Position numbers and translations under genes: made by a program
Origin: Paraglaciecola polaris LMG 21857
GTDB lineage: Bacteria > Pseudomonadota > Gammaproteobacteria > Enterobacterales > Alteromonadaceae
Length of the DNA stretch: 64,000 nt
Direction of reading: 5' to 3'
Assembly: GCF_000315055.1 (NCBI RefSeq)
Contig: NZ_BAER01000017.1
Coordinates: forward strand, 1-64,000
Part shown: positions 17,379-27,476 of the stretch, one piece after another
Layout of the letters: each line of letters starts with the position of its first letter
Numbering within the stretch: position 1 is the first letter of the stretch
Notes under the pieces: model-generated
Told to the model about the DNA's origin: nothing
The model's database searches: none
The model's input: only the letters and a program-made list of their open reading frames with translations

Positions 17379-18389
17379 TTAATGGTAATATTCAGCTAAA
17401 CTGCGCTGTGCAAGAGTATATTCTTTGGTCTTTTTCAAAGCGTTAAAATCACCACAGGGTGCTTTGGCTAATTTAGCCAAGCGTGTATTAGTTGGCATAT
17501 TACTCGGTAAGTTATCTATAACCTGTGCCGCGGCGTCAGGGTTGTTGCACACTAAAATCATATCGCATCCTGCGTGCAGAGCGGCTTTGGCTCGAGCGGC
17601 AAAATCACCAATAAACGCTGCCCCTTGCATGGATAGATCATCCGAAAATATGACCCCATCAAAACCCATTTGTTTACGTAGGTAAGTCTGCAGCCACACT
17701 TTGGAAAAACCCGCTGGCATATCATCTACTTCTGGGTACACCACATGCGCTGGCATAATACCGTCTAACAGACCTTTGGCATGTAACTGAGTGAAAATAT
17801 ACATATCGAGCTCAGCAATTTGCTCTAGGCTGCGACCATCGATCGGCATCGCAATATGAGAATCTTCTTTAACATTGCCATGACCGGGAAAATGTTTCCC
17901 TGTGGCCTTCATACCGGCTCGGTGCATGCCAGTAATAAAATGACTGGCTAAATTAATGAGCGGTTCGGGTTGGGTATGAAACGAACGGTCGCCAATGACA
18001 TCGGACACGCCATTTAAATCAAGCACTGGGGCAAAACTAAGATCAATATCAAACGCCAAACACTCTGCCGCCATCAACCAACCAAAGGTGTCACAGTATT
18101 GTTCAGCCCTTGTCATGACTTCTGCGCTACGATTAAAGATATCGCCCATGGCCGGAATAGCACTAAAACCTTGACGGAAGCGTTGTACCCGCCCGCCTTC
18201 GTGATCCACACCAATTAGAATATTATTACGTGCTGATAAGCGAATTTGACCGATCAATTCAGCTAATTGTTTTTGATCATGATAGTTGCGGCTAAATAAG
18301 ATAACGCCGCCGACTAGGGGATGATCGAGTAACTCTTTATCGTCAGGTGTAAGTTCACAACCTGCGACATCTAACATTAATGGACCCAT
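17379..18389 (-). CDS. nagZ: Beta-N-acetylhexosaminidase NagZ
   Basis: A 336-residue family 3 glycoside hydrolase. It removes N-acetylglucosamine from 1,6-anhydro-muropeptides in the cytosol during peptidoglycan recycling. I chose the ATG at 18389 because the family starts MGPLMLDVAG at that point; an upstream in-frame ATG at 18422 would add 11 residues unlike the family. Key blocks are GVDHEGGRVQRFRQGF, KHFPGHGNVKEDSHIAMP (the conserved His loop) and GVIFSDDLSMQGA, which holds the nucleophilic Asp. The length fits proteobacterial NagZ. Confidence 0.94.
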   Translation of the reverse strand: MGPLMLDVAGCELTPDDKELLDHPLVGGVILFSRNYHDQKQLAELIGQIRLSARNNILIGVDHEGGRVQRFRQGFSAIPAMGDIFNRSAEVMTRAEQYCDTFGWLMAAECLAFDIDLSFAPVLDLNGVSDVIGDRSFHTQPEPLINLASHFITGMHRAGMKATGKHFPGHGNVKEDSHIAMPIDGRSLEQIAELDMYIFTQLHAKGLLDGIMPAHVVYPEVDDMPAGFSKVWLQTYLRKQMGFDGVIFSDDLSMQGAAFIGDFAARAKAALHAGCDMILVCNNPDAAAQVIDNLPSNMPTNTRLAKLAKAPCGDFNALKKTKEYTLAQRSLAEYYH

Positions 18390-18643
18390 GGAAAATCTTA
18401 TAACTTGTTGAATTAGATGCACTATAAGAGAACACAGAGAAGAAACAAAGGGTCAATACACACAATATGCAGATATTAACCATTCGGTCCCTGCCGATTG
18501 CGTTAAAAGAATGACCGCGCAATTAAATATTGAACACAAATCAATCGTTAGAAGGCATAGTAAAATCATAGACATAAAAAATTATGACTTTCACCACTGG
18601 GGATGATTATACTAACCCAAATGCGTTATTTTAATGAGTTACT

Positions 18644-19519
18644 ATGGGTTTTCACACCGTTGGATTGATAGGCAAACAAGCCCATCAGGGAGCCAATTTA
18701 AGCTTACAAGCACTGATTGTTTATCTTAAAAACAAGGACTGTCGGGTGATTGTGGAGCAAAGCTGCGCATCACAATTGAAAGGCAATGGATTTGAGATAG
18801 CGGATCTGAACACCATAGGTACCCAAGCAGACCTAGCGATTGTGGTAGGTGGCGACGGTAACATGCTGGGTGCGGCAAGAGTACTCGCTAAACATAACGT
18901 CGCTGTGGTGGGTATTAACCGGGGTAATCTAGGTTTTCTAACGGATATTAACCCGGATGATTTTGAACGCCAGCTAGACACCATATTCGACGGTGATTGC
19001 CAAACCGAGCAACGTTTTTTACTAGAGTTAGAAGTCTATCGAGGCGGAGAATTGCAAAGCACCAATTCTGCGGTAAATGAAGTCGTTATGCACCATGGCA
19101 AAGTCGCCCACATGATGGAGTTTGAAGTCTATCTAGACGAAAACTTTGTCTTTAGTCAGCGCTCTGATGGTCTCATTGTTGCCACACCAACAGGCTCTAC
19201 GGCGTATTCATTATCAGGCGGTGGACCAATACTCACCCCAAATTTAGATGCCCTCAGCTTAGTACCTATGTTTCCGCACACGTTAAGCGCCCGCCCAATA
19301 GTGGTCGATGCAAATAGTACTGTACGCATTAAAGTATCCCCGGAAAATAAAGATAATTTGCAAGTAAGTTGTGACAGTCACATTGTGCTTGCTGTACTGC
19401 CCGGCGATGAAATTATTATTCGCAAAAACCCAGCCAAGTTATCGCTAATTCACCCTAAAGATTACAATTATTTCAACGTGTTACGCACGAAACTCGGATG
19501 GGGTAGTAAACTCTACTAA
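18644..19519 (+). CDS. nadK: NAD kinase
   Basis: A 291-residue cytosolic NAD kinase that phosphorylates NAD+ to NADP+. The GGDGN motif is in [13 protein letters not shown] (about residues 66-78), followed by [13 protein letters not shown] and the conserved substrate block [22 protein letters not shown]. The length is nearly that of E. coli NadK (292). It precedes recN and bamE, the same order as in enterobacteria. The 95-bp gap before recN contains LexA-like boxes, so recN also has its own promoter. Confidence 0.96.
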   Translation: MGFHTVGLIGKQAHQGANLSLQALIVYLKNKDCRVIVEQSCASQLKGNGFEIADLNTIGTQADLAIVVGGDGNMLGAARVLAKHNVAVVGINRGNLGFLTDINPDDFERQLDTIFDGDCQTEQRFLLELEVYRGGELQSTNSAVNEVVMHHGKVAHMMEFEVYLDENFVFSQRSDGLIVATPTGSTAYSLSGGGPILTPNLDALSLVPMFPHTLSARPIVVDANSTVRIKVSPENKDNLQVSCDSHIVLAVLPGDEIIIRKNPAKLSLIHPKDYNYFNVLRTKLGWGSKLY

Positions 19520-19567
19520 TATCCTGCGGTAGAATAAATTTTAAGCGATCACTAGACAGCCGTAAAA

Positions 19568-19606
19568 ATATGTATATATTTACAGTTACTGTATATATAA
19601 ACATGT
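19568..19606 (+). promoter_or_regulatory. Two adjacent LexA (SOS) boxes upstream of recN
   Basis: Box 1 (19568-19587) matches the 20-base gammaproteobacterial LexA consensus at about 15 positions, with ATGT-N8-ACAG. Box 2 (19587-19606) matches at about 16, with CTGT-N8-ACAT. Both cover the region immediately before the recN start at 19614. Multiple LexA boxes at recN are known in E. coli, which supports SOS control. Confidence 0.75.
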
Positions 19607-19613
19607 GTTGCGT

Positions 19614-21287
19614 ATGTTACTTCATCTATCAATTCGTAATTTCGCGGTCGTTAAATCTTTAGACATCGATTTAGCCCAAGGTATGACGGCAGTAACCGGT
19701 GAAACCGGTGCTGGTAAGTCAATCTCAGTTGATGCATTAGGTTTGTGTCTAGGTGACAGAGCGGATGCTAGCTTTGTGCGCAGTGGCGCAAGTAAAGCTG
19801 AAATTTGCGCCACCTTTGACGTCAGTAATTTACCCCTTGCGCAGAAATGGCTCAAAGAGCAGGAATTAGACGATGGCAATGATTGCTTAATCAGACGTGT
19901 TATTTCCAGTGAAGGTCGCTCAAAAGCTTTTATAAATGGTTCATCTGTACCTTTGCAGCAACTTAAAAGCTTAGGGCAATATTTATTGAGCATTCATGGG
20001 CAACACGCTCATCAGCAAATACTAAAAGCCGATACGCAACGAGAACTACTGGATAACTTTGCCGAGCACCCTGCTCTTTTGGCAACGGTTGCAGATCATC
20101 ATACTGCCCTTCAGCAAAAGCAAAAACGCTACCGAGAATTATTAGCAGGCCAGCAGCAACGCGCAGACCGCTATCAACTGCTGTCTTATCAGGTGTCTGA
20201 ATTGGATGAGTTTGCGATTGGGGATGGCGAATTTTTTGAGCTAGAAATTGAGCATAAAAAACTCAGTAATAGCCAAACCTTATTAGAGCAAACGCAATTA
20301 AGTTTTTATCAACTTTACGAAGCGGATGATTTTAATGCGCTGTCAGCCGTACAACACAGTATTGAGCGTTTAACTGAGTTACAAGAGCACGACCCTACAT
20401 TGGGCCCAATTGTAACCTTGTTAAACGAAGCAAGCATACAAATCGATGAGGCTGCACAAGAGCTTAGGAATTACACTGAGCAATTAGAAATTGATCCTAT
20501 GAAAATGCAACAAGTCGAAGCGCGATATTCCCAAGCCTTAGACTTAGCCAGAAAGCATCAGGTTCAAGCGGAAGCGCTATATGCTTATCACAACAGTTTA
20601 GCCCAAGAGCTATCTCAGCTATCAGATGATGACGATCTTTTAGAAAGCATAAGAGATGAATTACTTGCACTTGAGAAGCAGTATTTTCTAAGTGCCGAGA
20701 AATTAAGTCAATCTAGGGTTAAGGCGGCGAGTAAATTAGCCAAACGAGTTGAAAGTGAAATCCATAAGATGAACATGGGTGACGCGATATTTAAAATAGA
20801 AGTGGAATATACCGCCCATAACGCCCCACAAAAATCAGGGTTGGATGGCATTCATTTTAAAGTATCAACCAACAAAGGCCAGGCACTCGATAAAATCGAG
20901 AAAGTGGTATCAGGTGGAGAGTTATCGCGCATTGGTTTAGCTATTCAAGTTATTAGCTCACACAGCAGTCAAGTCGCTACCATGATTTTTGATGAAGTTG
21001 ATACCGGGATTAGCGGTTCAACGGCTTCAGTGGTGGGTCACTTATTACGTAAATTAGGCGAAACATGCCAAGTAATTTGTGTGACGCATTTACCGCAAGT
21101 AGCAGCCCGAGCGCACAATCAAATGTTTGTCACTAAGTTCAGTGATAAGAAAACCACAGAAACCCATATGATTTCTTTACAAGAAAATGAACGAATTGCC
21201 GAGTTGGCACGTCTACTAGCAGGAGACAAATTGACAGATTCTGCGCTCGCCAACGCCAAAGAGTTACTACAAATCAGTAATTCTTAA
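19614..21287 (+). CDS. recN: DNA repair protein RecN
   Basis: A 557-residue SMC-like ATPase acting early in double-strand break repair. Walker A is GETGAGKS in the N-terminal head. A long coiled-coil region (about residues 150-370, rich in Gln, Glu and Leu) follows. The C-terminal head has the signature VSGGELSRIGLAIQVI and Walker B TMIFDEVDTGISG. The ATG at 19614 gives the usual MLLHLSIRNFAVV start; a GTG at 19605 is in frame but would overlap LexA box 2. The two LexA-like boxes upstream predict SOS induction. bamE follows after 113 bp. Confidence 0.96.
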   Translation: MLLHLSIRNFAVVKSLDIDLAQGMTAVTGETGAGKSISVDALGLCLGDRADASFVRSGASKAEICATFDVSNLPLAQKWLKEQELDDGNDCLIRRVISSEGRSKAFINGSSVPLQQLKSLGQYLLSIHGQHAHQQILKADTQRELLDNFAEHPALLATVADHHTALQQKQKRYRELLAGQQQRADRYQLLSYQVSELDEFAIGDGEFFELEIEHKKLSNSQTLLEQTQLSFYQLYEADDFNALSAVQHSIERLTELQEHDPTLGPIVTLLNEASIQIDEAAQELRNYTEQLEIDPMKMQQVEARYSQALDLARKHQVQAEALYAYHNSLAQELSQLSDDDDLLESIRDELLALEKQYFLSAEKLSQSRVKAASKLAKRVESEIHKMNMGDAIFKIEVEYTAHNAPQKSGLDGIHFKVSTNKGQALDKIEKVVSGGELSRIGLAIQVISSHSSQVATMIFDEVDTGISGSTASVVGHLLRKLGETCQVICVTHLPQVAARAHNQMFVTKFSDKKTTETHMISLQENERIAELARLLAGDKLTDSALANAKELLQISNS

Positions 21288-21400
21288 CAATTATGCATTG
21301 ATTAGGCTATCTTGGCTGAGTTAGGATGCTTCGCCTATCGACCTTTAGCGAAGTGCCTGTAGGGTCATTATTTACCTAACAGCTGAGATATTAAATAAGA

Positions 21401-21757
21401 ATGAAGTTTAGAAATTTATTGGTGGTAGTTGCCGCCGCTTTGATGTTGTCTGCTTGTGCTGACTGGATTTATCGAATTGACGTTCCTCAAGGTAACTTTT
21501 TGGACGAGCGAGATGTCAAAAAATTGCGTATCAACATGACAAAAGAGCAGGTCGAATACGTGCTTGGTAAGCCTGTTGTTGAAGACTCGTTTGATCACGA
21601 CACTTGGTACTACCTTTACCAAATGAAACGTGGCATGGCCAAGCGCGGAAAAGATTTTCGTAAGGAACTAAAAATTCACTTTTTAGATAATCATATTAAC
21701 AAAATCACGGGTGATTTTGAGTTGTCTGAAGACTTCAATACTCCCCTTGATGAGTAA
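21401..21757 (+). CDS. bamE: Outer-membrane assembly lipoprotein BamE
   Basis: A 118-residue lipoprotein of the BAM complex, which folds beta-barrels into the outer membrane. It has a lipoprotein signal with lipobox LSAC (Cys19), then the conserved DVKKLRINMTKEQVEYVLGKPVVEDSFDHDTWYYLYQ. The order nadK-recN-bamE is conserved with enterobacteria. The aspartate-containing ADW after the lipidated Cys is compatible with outer-membrane sorting. Confidence 0.95.
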   Translation: MKFRNLLVVVAAALMLSACADWIYRIDVPQGNFLDERDVKKLRINMTKEQVEYVLGKPVVEDSFDHDTWYYLYQMKRGMAKRGKDFRKELKIHFLDNHINKITGDFELSEDFNTPLDE

Positions 21758-21789
21758 TAACTGAACAAGTTAGTACCTTAATATCGATT

Positions 21790-21832
21790 GGCCTTTTCTG
21801 TTGTCTTCATCATGAATAATACAGAAAAGGCC
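21790..21832 (+). terminator. Long stem-loop after bamE
   Basis: GGCCTTTTCTGT and ACAGAAAAGGCC form a perfect 12-bp stem with a 19-base loop, 33 bp after the bamE stop. There is no uninterrupted T run after it, so it may be an RNA-stabilising hairpin or a weak terminator. Confidence 0.5.
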
Positions 21833-22172
21833 CCTTACCTTTTGTACGCACTATTTTCGTCCCTACGCCTGATTTATTCCCCGTCACTTCTATTGTCTGC
21901 TTAGTGAATGCTTATTTCGCTGACGCCAATCTTGAATTATATTTTCGTCTTTGATTTCCTCAGCCGTAATTTACTGGGTATTGTCATAAAAAGATCGGTA
22001 ATTCAGGCTAAAATTAGCCGAGTTGCTGATAGTTGTGGCATAATATGCGCCGAATTTTTCCTCAGTCTCGTCTCGCCCTTTTCAAAAGGCTGAAGTGCAT
22101 TAGCAACTTCAGATTAAGTGCATTCAGTAACTAGGAATAACACTTTTCACCTCAAATATTCGGAAGAAAACA
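21833..22172 (+). other. Intergenic region before the ABC-F gene
   Basis: No convincing gene was seen. It contains an inverted repeat CTGAAGT/ACTTCAG (about 22090-22112) within about 60 bp of the TTG start of the ABC-F gene, which could be part of its leader. A short open frame at 21908-22093 has no ribosome binding site or recognisable product. Confidence 0.4.
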
Positions 22173-23759
22173 TTGTTAACGACCGCAAACATCACTATGC
22201 AATTTGGCGAAAAGCCATTGTTCGAAAATGTATCAGTCAAATTTGGTAACGGAAATCGTTACGGCCTGATCGGCGCCAATGGCTGTGGTAAATCAACCTT
22301 CATGAAAATTTTAGGGGGAGATTTAGAGCAATCAGCCGGTAATGTATCCACTGATCCAGGGGAACGTATCGGTAAGCTGAAACAAGATCAATTTGCTTAC
22401 GAACAATACAGCGTCATTGATACAGTAGTGATGGGTCATAACGAGCTGTGGAAAGTAAAAGCAGAACGTGACGCAATTTATGCTAATCCAGACATGACGG
22501 AAGAAGATGGCATTCGCGTTGCAGATTTAGAATCCGAATTTGCTGAAATGGATGGATACACATCTGAAGCAAGAGCAGGTGAGTTACTGATTGGCGTTGG
22601 CATTCCCGTTGAACAGCATTACGGACCCATGAGTGAAATCGCTCCAGGCTGGAAACTACGTGTATTGCTTGCTCAAGTTATTTTCTCTGATCCTGACATC
22701 ATGTTGCTCGACGAACCAACCAATAACTTGGATATTAATACCATTCGCTGGCTTGAGGATGTCCTTAACGAGCGTAACTGCTCCATGATAATCATTTCCC
22801 ATGACCGTCACTTTTTAAACAGTGTATGCACCCACATGGCTGATTTAGATTACGGTGAAATTCGTCTTTTCCCAGGTAACTATGACGAATACATGACCGC
22901 ATCAACGCAAGCCCGAGAACGTTTGGTGTCTGATAATGCCAAGAAAAAAGCTCAAATAGCTGAACTACGCACCTTTGTAAGCCGTTTTTCTGCTAATGCA
23001 TCAAAATCTAAACAAGCTACGTCCCGTGCAAAGCAAATTGATAAGATCAAACTAGATGACATTAAGCCTTCTAGTCGACAAACACCTTTCATTCGTTTCG
23101 AACAAACCAAAAAGCTCCATCGTCTCGCGTTAGAAGTTACCGGCCTGAGCAAGTCGTATGACAAAGAGTTATATAACGGTTTAGATTTAATGGTAGAGGT
23201 AGGTGAGCGCATTGCGGTTATCGGTGAGAACGGTTTAGGTAAAACGACTTTATTAAAATGCTTAGTCGGCGATACTGATTTAACCGCGGGCGAAGTGAAA
23301 TGGTCTGAAAATTCTAACATTGGTTACTATGCTCAAGATCATGCCCATGAATTCGAAAAAGAAATGACGCTGATGGAATGGATGTATCAGTGGGCCCAGG
23401 AAGGGGATGACGAGCAAGTCATGCGCGGTACATTAGGTCGACTATTATTCTCACAAAATGAAATCACTAAGTCCGTAAAAGTGATCTCCGGGGGAGAGCA
23501 AGGAAGAATGATGTTTGGCAAACTAATGCTCCAACGTGCAAACATTTTGGTGATGGATGAGCCGACCAACCACATGGATATGGAGTCCATCGAATCATTA
23601 AACCTAGCACTAGAGAACTATGCAGGTACCCTTATCTTTGTCAGTCATGATCGCGAATTTGTATCCTCGGTTGCCACACGTATTATTGAAATTACGCCAA
23701 ATGGCATCGTTGATTTCCGCGGCAATTACGAAAGCTATTTAGAAAGTTTAGGGGCTTAA
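22173..23759 (+). CDS. ybiT: ABC-F ATPase, YbiT type
   Basis: A 528-residue cytosolic protein with two ATP-binding cassettes and no membrane segments. It has Walker A GANGCGKS (about residue 34) and GENGLGKT (about 352), Walker [14 protein letters not shown] and [12 protein letters not shown], and the ABC-F linker ([21 protein letters not shown]). ABC-F proteins bind the ribosomal E site and modulate translation; this one matches E. coli YbiT along its length. The start is the TTG at 22173, preceded by GGAAGA, and gives [12 protein letters not shown], equivalent to the YbiT N terminus. A strong terminator follows at 23790. Confidence 0.93.
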   Translation: MLTTANITMQFGEKPLFENVSVKFGNGNRYGLIGANGCGKSTFMKILGGDLEQSAGNVSTDPGERIGKLKQDQFAYEQYSVIDTVVMGHNELWKVKAERDAIYANPDMTEEDGIRVADLESEFAEMDGYTSEARAGELLIGVGIPVEQHYGPMSEIAPGWKLRVLLAQVIFSDPDIMLLDEPTNNLDINTIRWLEDVLNERNCSMIIISHDRHFLNSVCTHMADLDYGEIRLFPGNYDEYMTASTQARERLVSDNAKKKAQIAELRTFVSRFSANASKSKQATSRAKQIDKIKLDDIKPSSRQTPFIRFEQTKKLHRLALEVTGLSKSYDKELYNGLDLMVEVGERIAVIGENGLGKTTLLKCLVGDTDLTAGEVKWSENSNIGYYAQDHAHEFEKEMTLMEWMYQWAQEGDDEQVMRGTLGRLLFSQNEITKSVKVISGGEQGRMMFGKLMLQRANILVMDEPTNHMDMESIESLNLALENYAGTLIFVSHDREFVSSVATRIIEITPNGIVDFRGNYESYLESLGA

Positions 23760-23789
23760 TTCCCCTACTTCCGCTTTACAGTGAGATAC

Positions 23790-23828
23790 AAAAAAGCCTG
23801 AATCACATAAATGTAATTCAGGCTTTTT
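23790..23828. terminator. Bidirectional terminator
   Basis: AAAAAAGCCTGAAT and ATTCAGGCTTTTTT form a 14-bp stem with A/T runs on both sides. It ends the ybiT gene and the convergent small gene at 23864. Confidence 0.88.
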
Positions 23829-23863
23829 TTGTCAAATTAGGGCACTTACACCCTTATTTTTGA

Positions 23864-24031
23864 TTAGGCGTTAACTAACCATTTTACAAATTGCTTAGCT
23901 TCATTTGCATTAGCAAATCTGGTATTTTGACGACCTTCTTTGTCGGCAAATGCCACGCTTTGTTTGTTTACAGAAATTGAATGCACTGGGTGCATGACAC
24001 GGATCTGCGAACCGTTATATAAATAAGACAT
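23864..24031 (-). CDS. Small conserved-looking protein of unknown function (55 aa)
   Basis: The ATG at 24031 is preceded by AAAGAGAG at about 8 bases, and the frame ends near a strong terminator, which together support a real gene. The product (start MSYLYNGSQIRVMHPVHS, end NEAKQFVKWLVNA) is soluble and mildly basic, with no signal or membrane segment. The pattern SVNKQSVAFADKEGRQNTRFANANEA looks like a small alpha/beta fold. I do not recognise a family and assign no function. Confidence 0.6.
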   Translation of the reverse strand: MSYLYNGSQIRVMHPVHSISVNKQSVAFADKEGRQNTRFANANEAKQFVKWLVNA

Positions 24032-24396
24032 AATAAAACTCTCTTTCAATAAGCGCGATAAATTTATCCCGCGAAATTCAACGAAGCTTCACTATAGATT
24101 TGACGATTACTTTGCGACTTTATATAAGTCTAGGAGTGATAAATAGCAAGCACATACTCGCTCATTCGCCGTTCAATAATTCAGCTTAATATTTTTGTTT
24201 TTTAAATGCTGGCTGACTGGATCAAGGTAAGACAAAACATTAACAAGCGACCGAAATGGTCACAATGCTTATAAATGCGGAGGATGATTTACAAGCAAGG
24301 CAGCACATTACAGTGTTTTAAAAATAAAGGCAATAGCTAATTTAGTAATATTTAATGCTATTATCGCACATCGGTTCTTTACCATTAGAAATATCT
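24032..24396. other. Intergenic region before the NYN-domain gene
   Basis: No gene was seen. It contains a sigma-70-like promoter on the plus strand (see 24100-24128) about 265 bp before the NYN-domain start, so a long leader or a short untranslated RNA is possible. Confidence 0.4.
24100..24128 (+). promoter_or_regulatory. Sigma-70-like promoter
   Basis: TTGACG at 24100-24105, a 17-base spacer and TATAAG at 24123-24128. It points toward the NYN-domain gene, about 265 bp further on. Confidence 0.45.
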
Positions 24397-24873
24397 ATGC
24401 CTACTAAAATTGCTGTCTTTGTAGACGTGCAGAATATCTATTACACCACTCGAGACGCATACAAAAAGCAATTTAATTATCGTACATTTTGGCAACACCT
24501 AAGTGCGCAAGGCGATATTATGATTGCCAATGCCTATGCGACAGAACGCCATGATACCCAGCAGCAAAAATTTCAAGCGGCACTGAAGCACATAGGTTTT
24601 AACGTAAAATTAAAACCCTTTATTCAGCGCAGCGATGGTTCCGCTAAAGGTGATTGGGATGTGGGGATCACCATAGATGTACTAGACGCCGCGGAGCAGG
24701 TAGATCGCGTTGTGTTGCTGTCAGGGGACGGCGATTTTGACCTACTTCTTAAAACAGTAAAAAACAAGCATGGGGTCGACACCCATGTGTATGGCGTCCC
24801 ATCTTTAACAGCAAACTCATTGGTGAACGCTTGTGATACGTTTGTCGAAATCGATAAATCATTGCTTCAGTAA
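24397..24873 (+). CDS. NYN-domain (LabA/DUF88-like) protein
   Basis: A 158-residue PIN-like protein. IAVFVDVQNIYY carries the first acidic metal-binding residue. DWDVGITIDVLDAA and VVLLSGDGDFDLLLKTV carry the others, in the order expected for NYN/LabA proteins, which are predicted metal-dependent RNases. I prefer the ATG at 24397 because the domain starts at once with PTKIAVF; an in-frame ATG at 24355 would add 14 residues of no recognisable type. It converges with the feoB fragment and has no obvious operon partner. Its RNA target is unknown. Confidence 0.82.
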   Translation: MPTKIAVFVDVQNIYYTTRDAYKKQFNYRTFWQHLSAQGDIMIANAYATERHDTQQQKFQAALKHIGFNVKLKPFIQRSDGSAKGDWDVGITIDVLDAAEQVDRVVLLSGDGDFDLLLKTVKNKHGVDTHVYGVPSLTANSLVNACDTFVEIDKSLLQ

Positions 24874-24952
24874 ACCTTTAAATACGCCAATAGGAGTCTA
24901 CCGATTGCCAACGACAGACCCCTTCACATTACCCCCATAGCAATATGATGAG

Positions 24953-26087
24953 TTAAAATAGATGTGAAACAATAAAGGCAAGGCTGTATGCCAGCATGCC
25001 ATAGCCCACAAACAACCCCCATGCAATATTTTTACTGCCTGTTTCGCCCTTAAGTGTCGCGACCGTGGCCACACATTGCAAGGCAACTACATAGAAAATC
25101 AGCAATCCTAGCCCTGCCCCAAGCGTAAGGCCATCAGCTTGGATATTGGCCGCTAGGCCTGCGATATTCTCGTCAGCGCCTTCAATACCAAATAGCGTAC
25201 CTAATGCGCCAACAAAAACCTCTCTCGCTAAGAATGAGACTAAAATTGCGACCCCATAACGCCAGTCTAATCCTAACGGTGCGAAAATCGGCTCGATCCA
25301 CTGCCCTATCATCGCTAAGTAAGAATCCTGCAGTGCATGCTCTGGGCTGGGAAAGTAGCCTAAAAACCATATGACCACAGAAACCACAAAAATAACCGGA
25401 CCCGCACGGCGAATAAACTGCTTCGCACTGGTGAGCACTCTTAACATCAAGGGCTTCCAGTGGGGTAAACGATAATTCGGTAGCTCTAGGATAAAGGGCA
25501 TTTCAGCCTTATCGCTGTCGCGATCAGTAAATTTATTGAGCAAAACGCTGACCGTAAGTGCGGTGAATATACCTAAGAAATACAGGACAAAAAATGCGCT
25601 GCCTTGAAGGCTAAACAAGCCACCGAGATAGGTAGTATCAGGGATAAGAACCGCTATAAGCAGCGCATAAACAGGTAAACGAGCAGAGCACGACATTAGT
25701 GGTATCGTCATCATGGTGATCAAACGCTTACGAGGCGACTCTATCGTTCTGGCCGCCATAATTGCAGGGATCGCACACGCATGCCCGGATAGGTATGGAA
25801 TAAAGCTGCGCCCTGATAGTCCAAAATAGCTTAGTGGTTTATGGCATATCAAAGCGGCTCTGGCTAAATAACCGCTGTCTTCCAGTAACCCTATGATAAA
25901 GGTCAGAACCATTATTTGCGGCACAAACACAAGGAATGAACCAAATCCACCAAATAACGCATCCTGTAAAAAATCGTTAACTATTCCAGGGCCAATGGAA
26001 GAAGTAACCACCTGGGCCAACAACCCAATCAAACTTTCAACGCCGTCCATTAGGGGGGTGGCCCAAGTAAATATACTTTGGAATAAT
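24953..26087 (-). pseudogene. feoB: feoB, 3' fragment (membrane channel), cut off by transposon
   Basis: The C-terminal membrane half of ferrous iron transporter FeoB: FVPQIMVLTFIIGLLEDSGYLARAA, SGHACAIPAIMAARTIESPRKR and MSCSARLPVYALL form the Gate cores, and AREVFVGALGTL follows. It is 365 residues from the first internal ATG at 26050, but feoB sequence continues upstream in frame (QSIFTWATPL) to the target duplication at 26080-26087. It then meets the transposon, where an in-frame TAG follows. The G domain is 14.7 kb away at 40797. No good ribosome binding site precedes the ATG at 26050. Joining the two fragments at the duplication gives an intact protein of about 605 residues. Confidence 0.95.
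26080..26087 (+). repeat. Target-site duplication, left copy
   Basis: GGAATAAT immediately before the left end of the transposon. The identical octamer is at 40797-40804. Eight bases is the size made by ISL3-family transposases. Confidence 0.93.
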
Positions 26088-26111
26088 GGCTATTTGCATT
26101 CTAGGGTTGGA
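26088..26111 (+). repeat. Left terminal inverted repeat of the transposon
   Basis: It begins GGCTATTTGCATTCTAG and ends GGTTGGA. It matches the reverse complement of 40773-40796 at 19 of 24 positions, with the first 11 and the last 7 identical. Confidence 0.92.
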
Positions 26112-26413
26112 ATTGCCTTTTTTAAATTCAATTCTTATTTCTAATACCTAGTGCTTGGTTGGTTGGATTTATCGAACTAAGTGTATGTTTCTTGCAGCTA
26201 TGGTCTGGTTGGTTTGAGTGCTTTTTTTCTAAAAATTGCTTGTGATATTATCTAATCTAATGAGTGAGTGGCATTGAGCCACCCTAGCTTAGCTTTCACG
26301 TGTATTTTTGAGGGACTTGTTGAACAAATAGTTGAACGTTCTCGGTACGCGTTGATCAGATCGTCGAGTCAAGCCGATTGTCAATGGCCATTAACACCGA
26401 TACCGTACACCAT

Positions 26414-27161
26414 AATGGGCAGTGTCAAATACCGAGTTAAAAACTGGTCTAAACACAATAAAGCCTTTAAATCTCGGAGCTCTGTAACTTTCTGGCGAGA
26501 AGAGAAAGCTACCGCTCAGTGGTAGCATGATCCACCGAACGGTGAAGATAAAGTTCCACGTCCCGCGGGTCCTGTAACGCACGTAGTTTTTGATGCTACG
26601 GGGCTGAAAGTTTTGGTGAAGGCGAATGGAAAGTCCACAAACACGCCTAGGAAAAGCGCCGTACCTGGCGTAAACGTTGAAAGCGAACAGGTAGTGTGCG
26701 AAGAAATCTCGCTAGTCAATGTTGGGGACAATGAGGTTCTCCCAACCATGCTAAAAAGATGGAGCGGCAAAAGTAGGCAACGTTGTCAGTGACGGAGCCT
26801 ACGACACACAAAATGCTACCGAGAAATCTCTCGTAAGAAGACAGTAACCCTATACCCCGGCGCCGCAATGTCAGGTACTGGTGTTGACAGCGTGGCAACT
26901 ATCCGAGAAACGACGCAGTTAAGTTTTTGAAGCAAGGGCAGTTGGCGCAATGGAAGCATGTGTCAGCAACAATTCTAAATGTCCGGACATTTTAAGTTGG
27001 TGTTGACACATGGCACCGTCTCACCACCAGCGCTCATTAGTGGAATCCGCGATGTGGCGATTCAAAAGCTACAACGCGCAGGTAGGAGAGGACTAGTGCG
27101 AGTAGCCGTACTTAATAAATCAACCCGCCTTGGGATGCCTGTGAGGGAAATGGCGCGCTAA
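26414..27161 (+). pseudogene. Decayed IS5-family transposase
   Basis: An ATG at 26414 begins MGSVKYRVKNWSKHNKAF..RSSVTFW.EE, the N terminus typical of IS5-group transposases. About 100 residues are then missing. The catalytic-core sequence resumes in changing frames: VVFDATGLKV, FGEGEWKVHKHA, ISLVNVGDNEVLPT, SDGAYDTQNA, and finally VAVLNKSTRLGMPVREMAR. At least four frameshifts, an in-frame stop after ATAQW and an internal deletion make it inactive. The order of blocks follows the family, so this is one decayed copy rather than several genes. Its terminal repeats could not be fixed; sequence resembling the IS leader begins near 26310. Confidence 0.8.
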
Positions 27162-27164
27162 CCC

Positions 27165-27476
27165 TATGAATAGGGAAAGGAGCCATTTTATCCTCGACAT
27201 TGATGCGATAAACAAGGCCATTAAATATTCTCATGAGGTTGAGAATATGCAAGAAGAAACTAAAAATAATCCTTATGCATTAATAGTTTGTACTGACCAA
27301 AAATTATTTTAGCTCAAACTATTGACCGACAAATATCTTGACCGATTATGTGGTTCACGCGGCACTTAGCAAATATTTACCGAAACCAAAGGTGGTGTGA
27401 GAAGTGCAAAGTGAAAAGGGCTTCGAAAGCCATTTGCGGTAAACAACCTTACAATTTAATAGAACGTAACTCCCAA
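27165..27476. other. Non-coding stretch inside the transposon
   Basis: A/T-rich sequence between the decayed IS5 copy and the deacylase gene. No reading frame with a supported start and no clear repeat was seen. Confidence 0.4.

Noticed and set aside
21908-22093. Short plus-strand open frame between bamE and ybiT
   Set aside because: No ribosome binding site and no family resemblance; it is in the ybiT leader region.
26268-27161. Several short open frames in the transposon's left end as genes
   Set aside because: They are pieces of one decayed IS5-type transposase in changing frames, or lie antisense to it.
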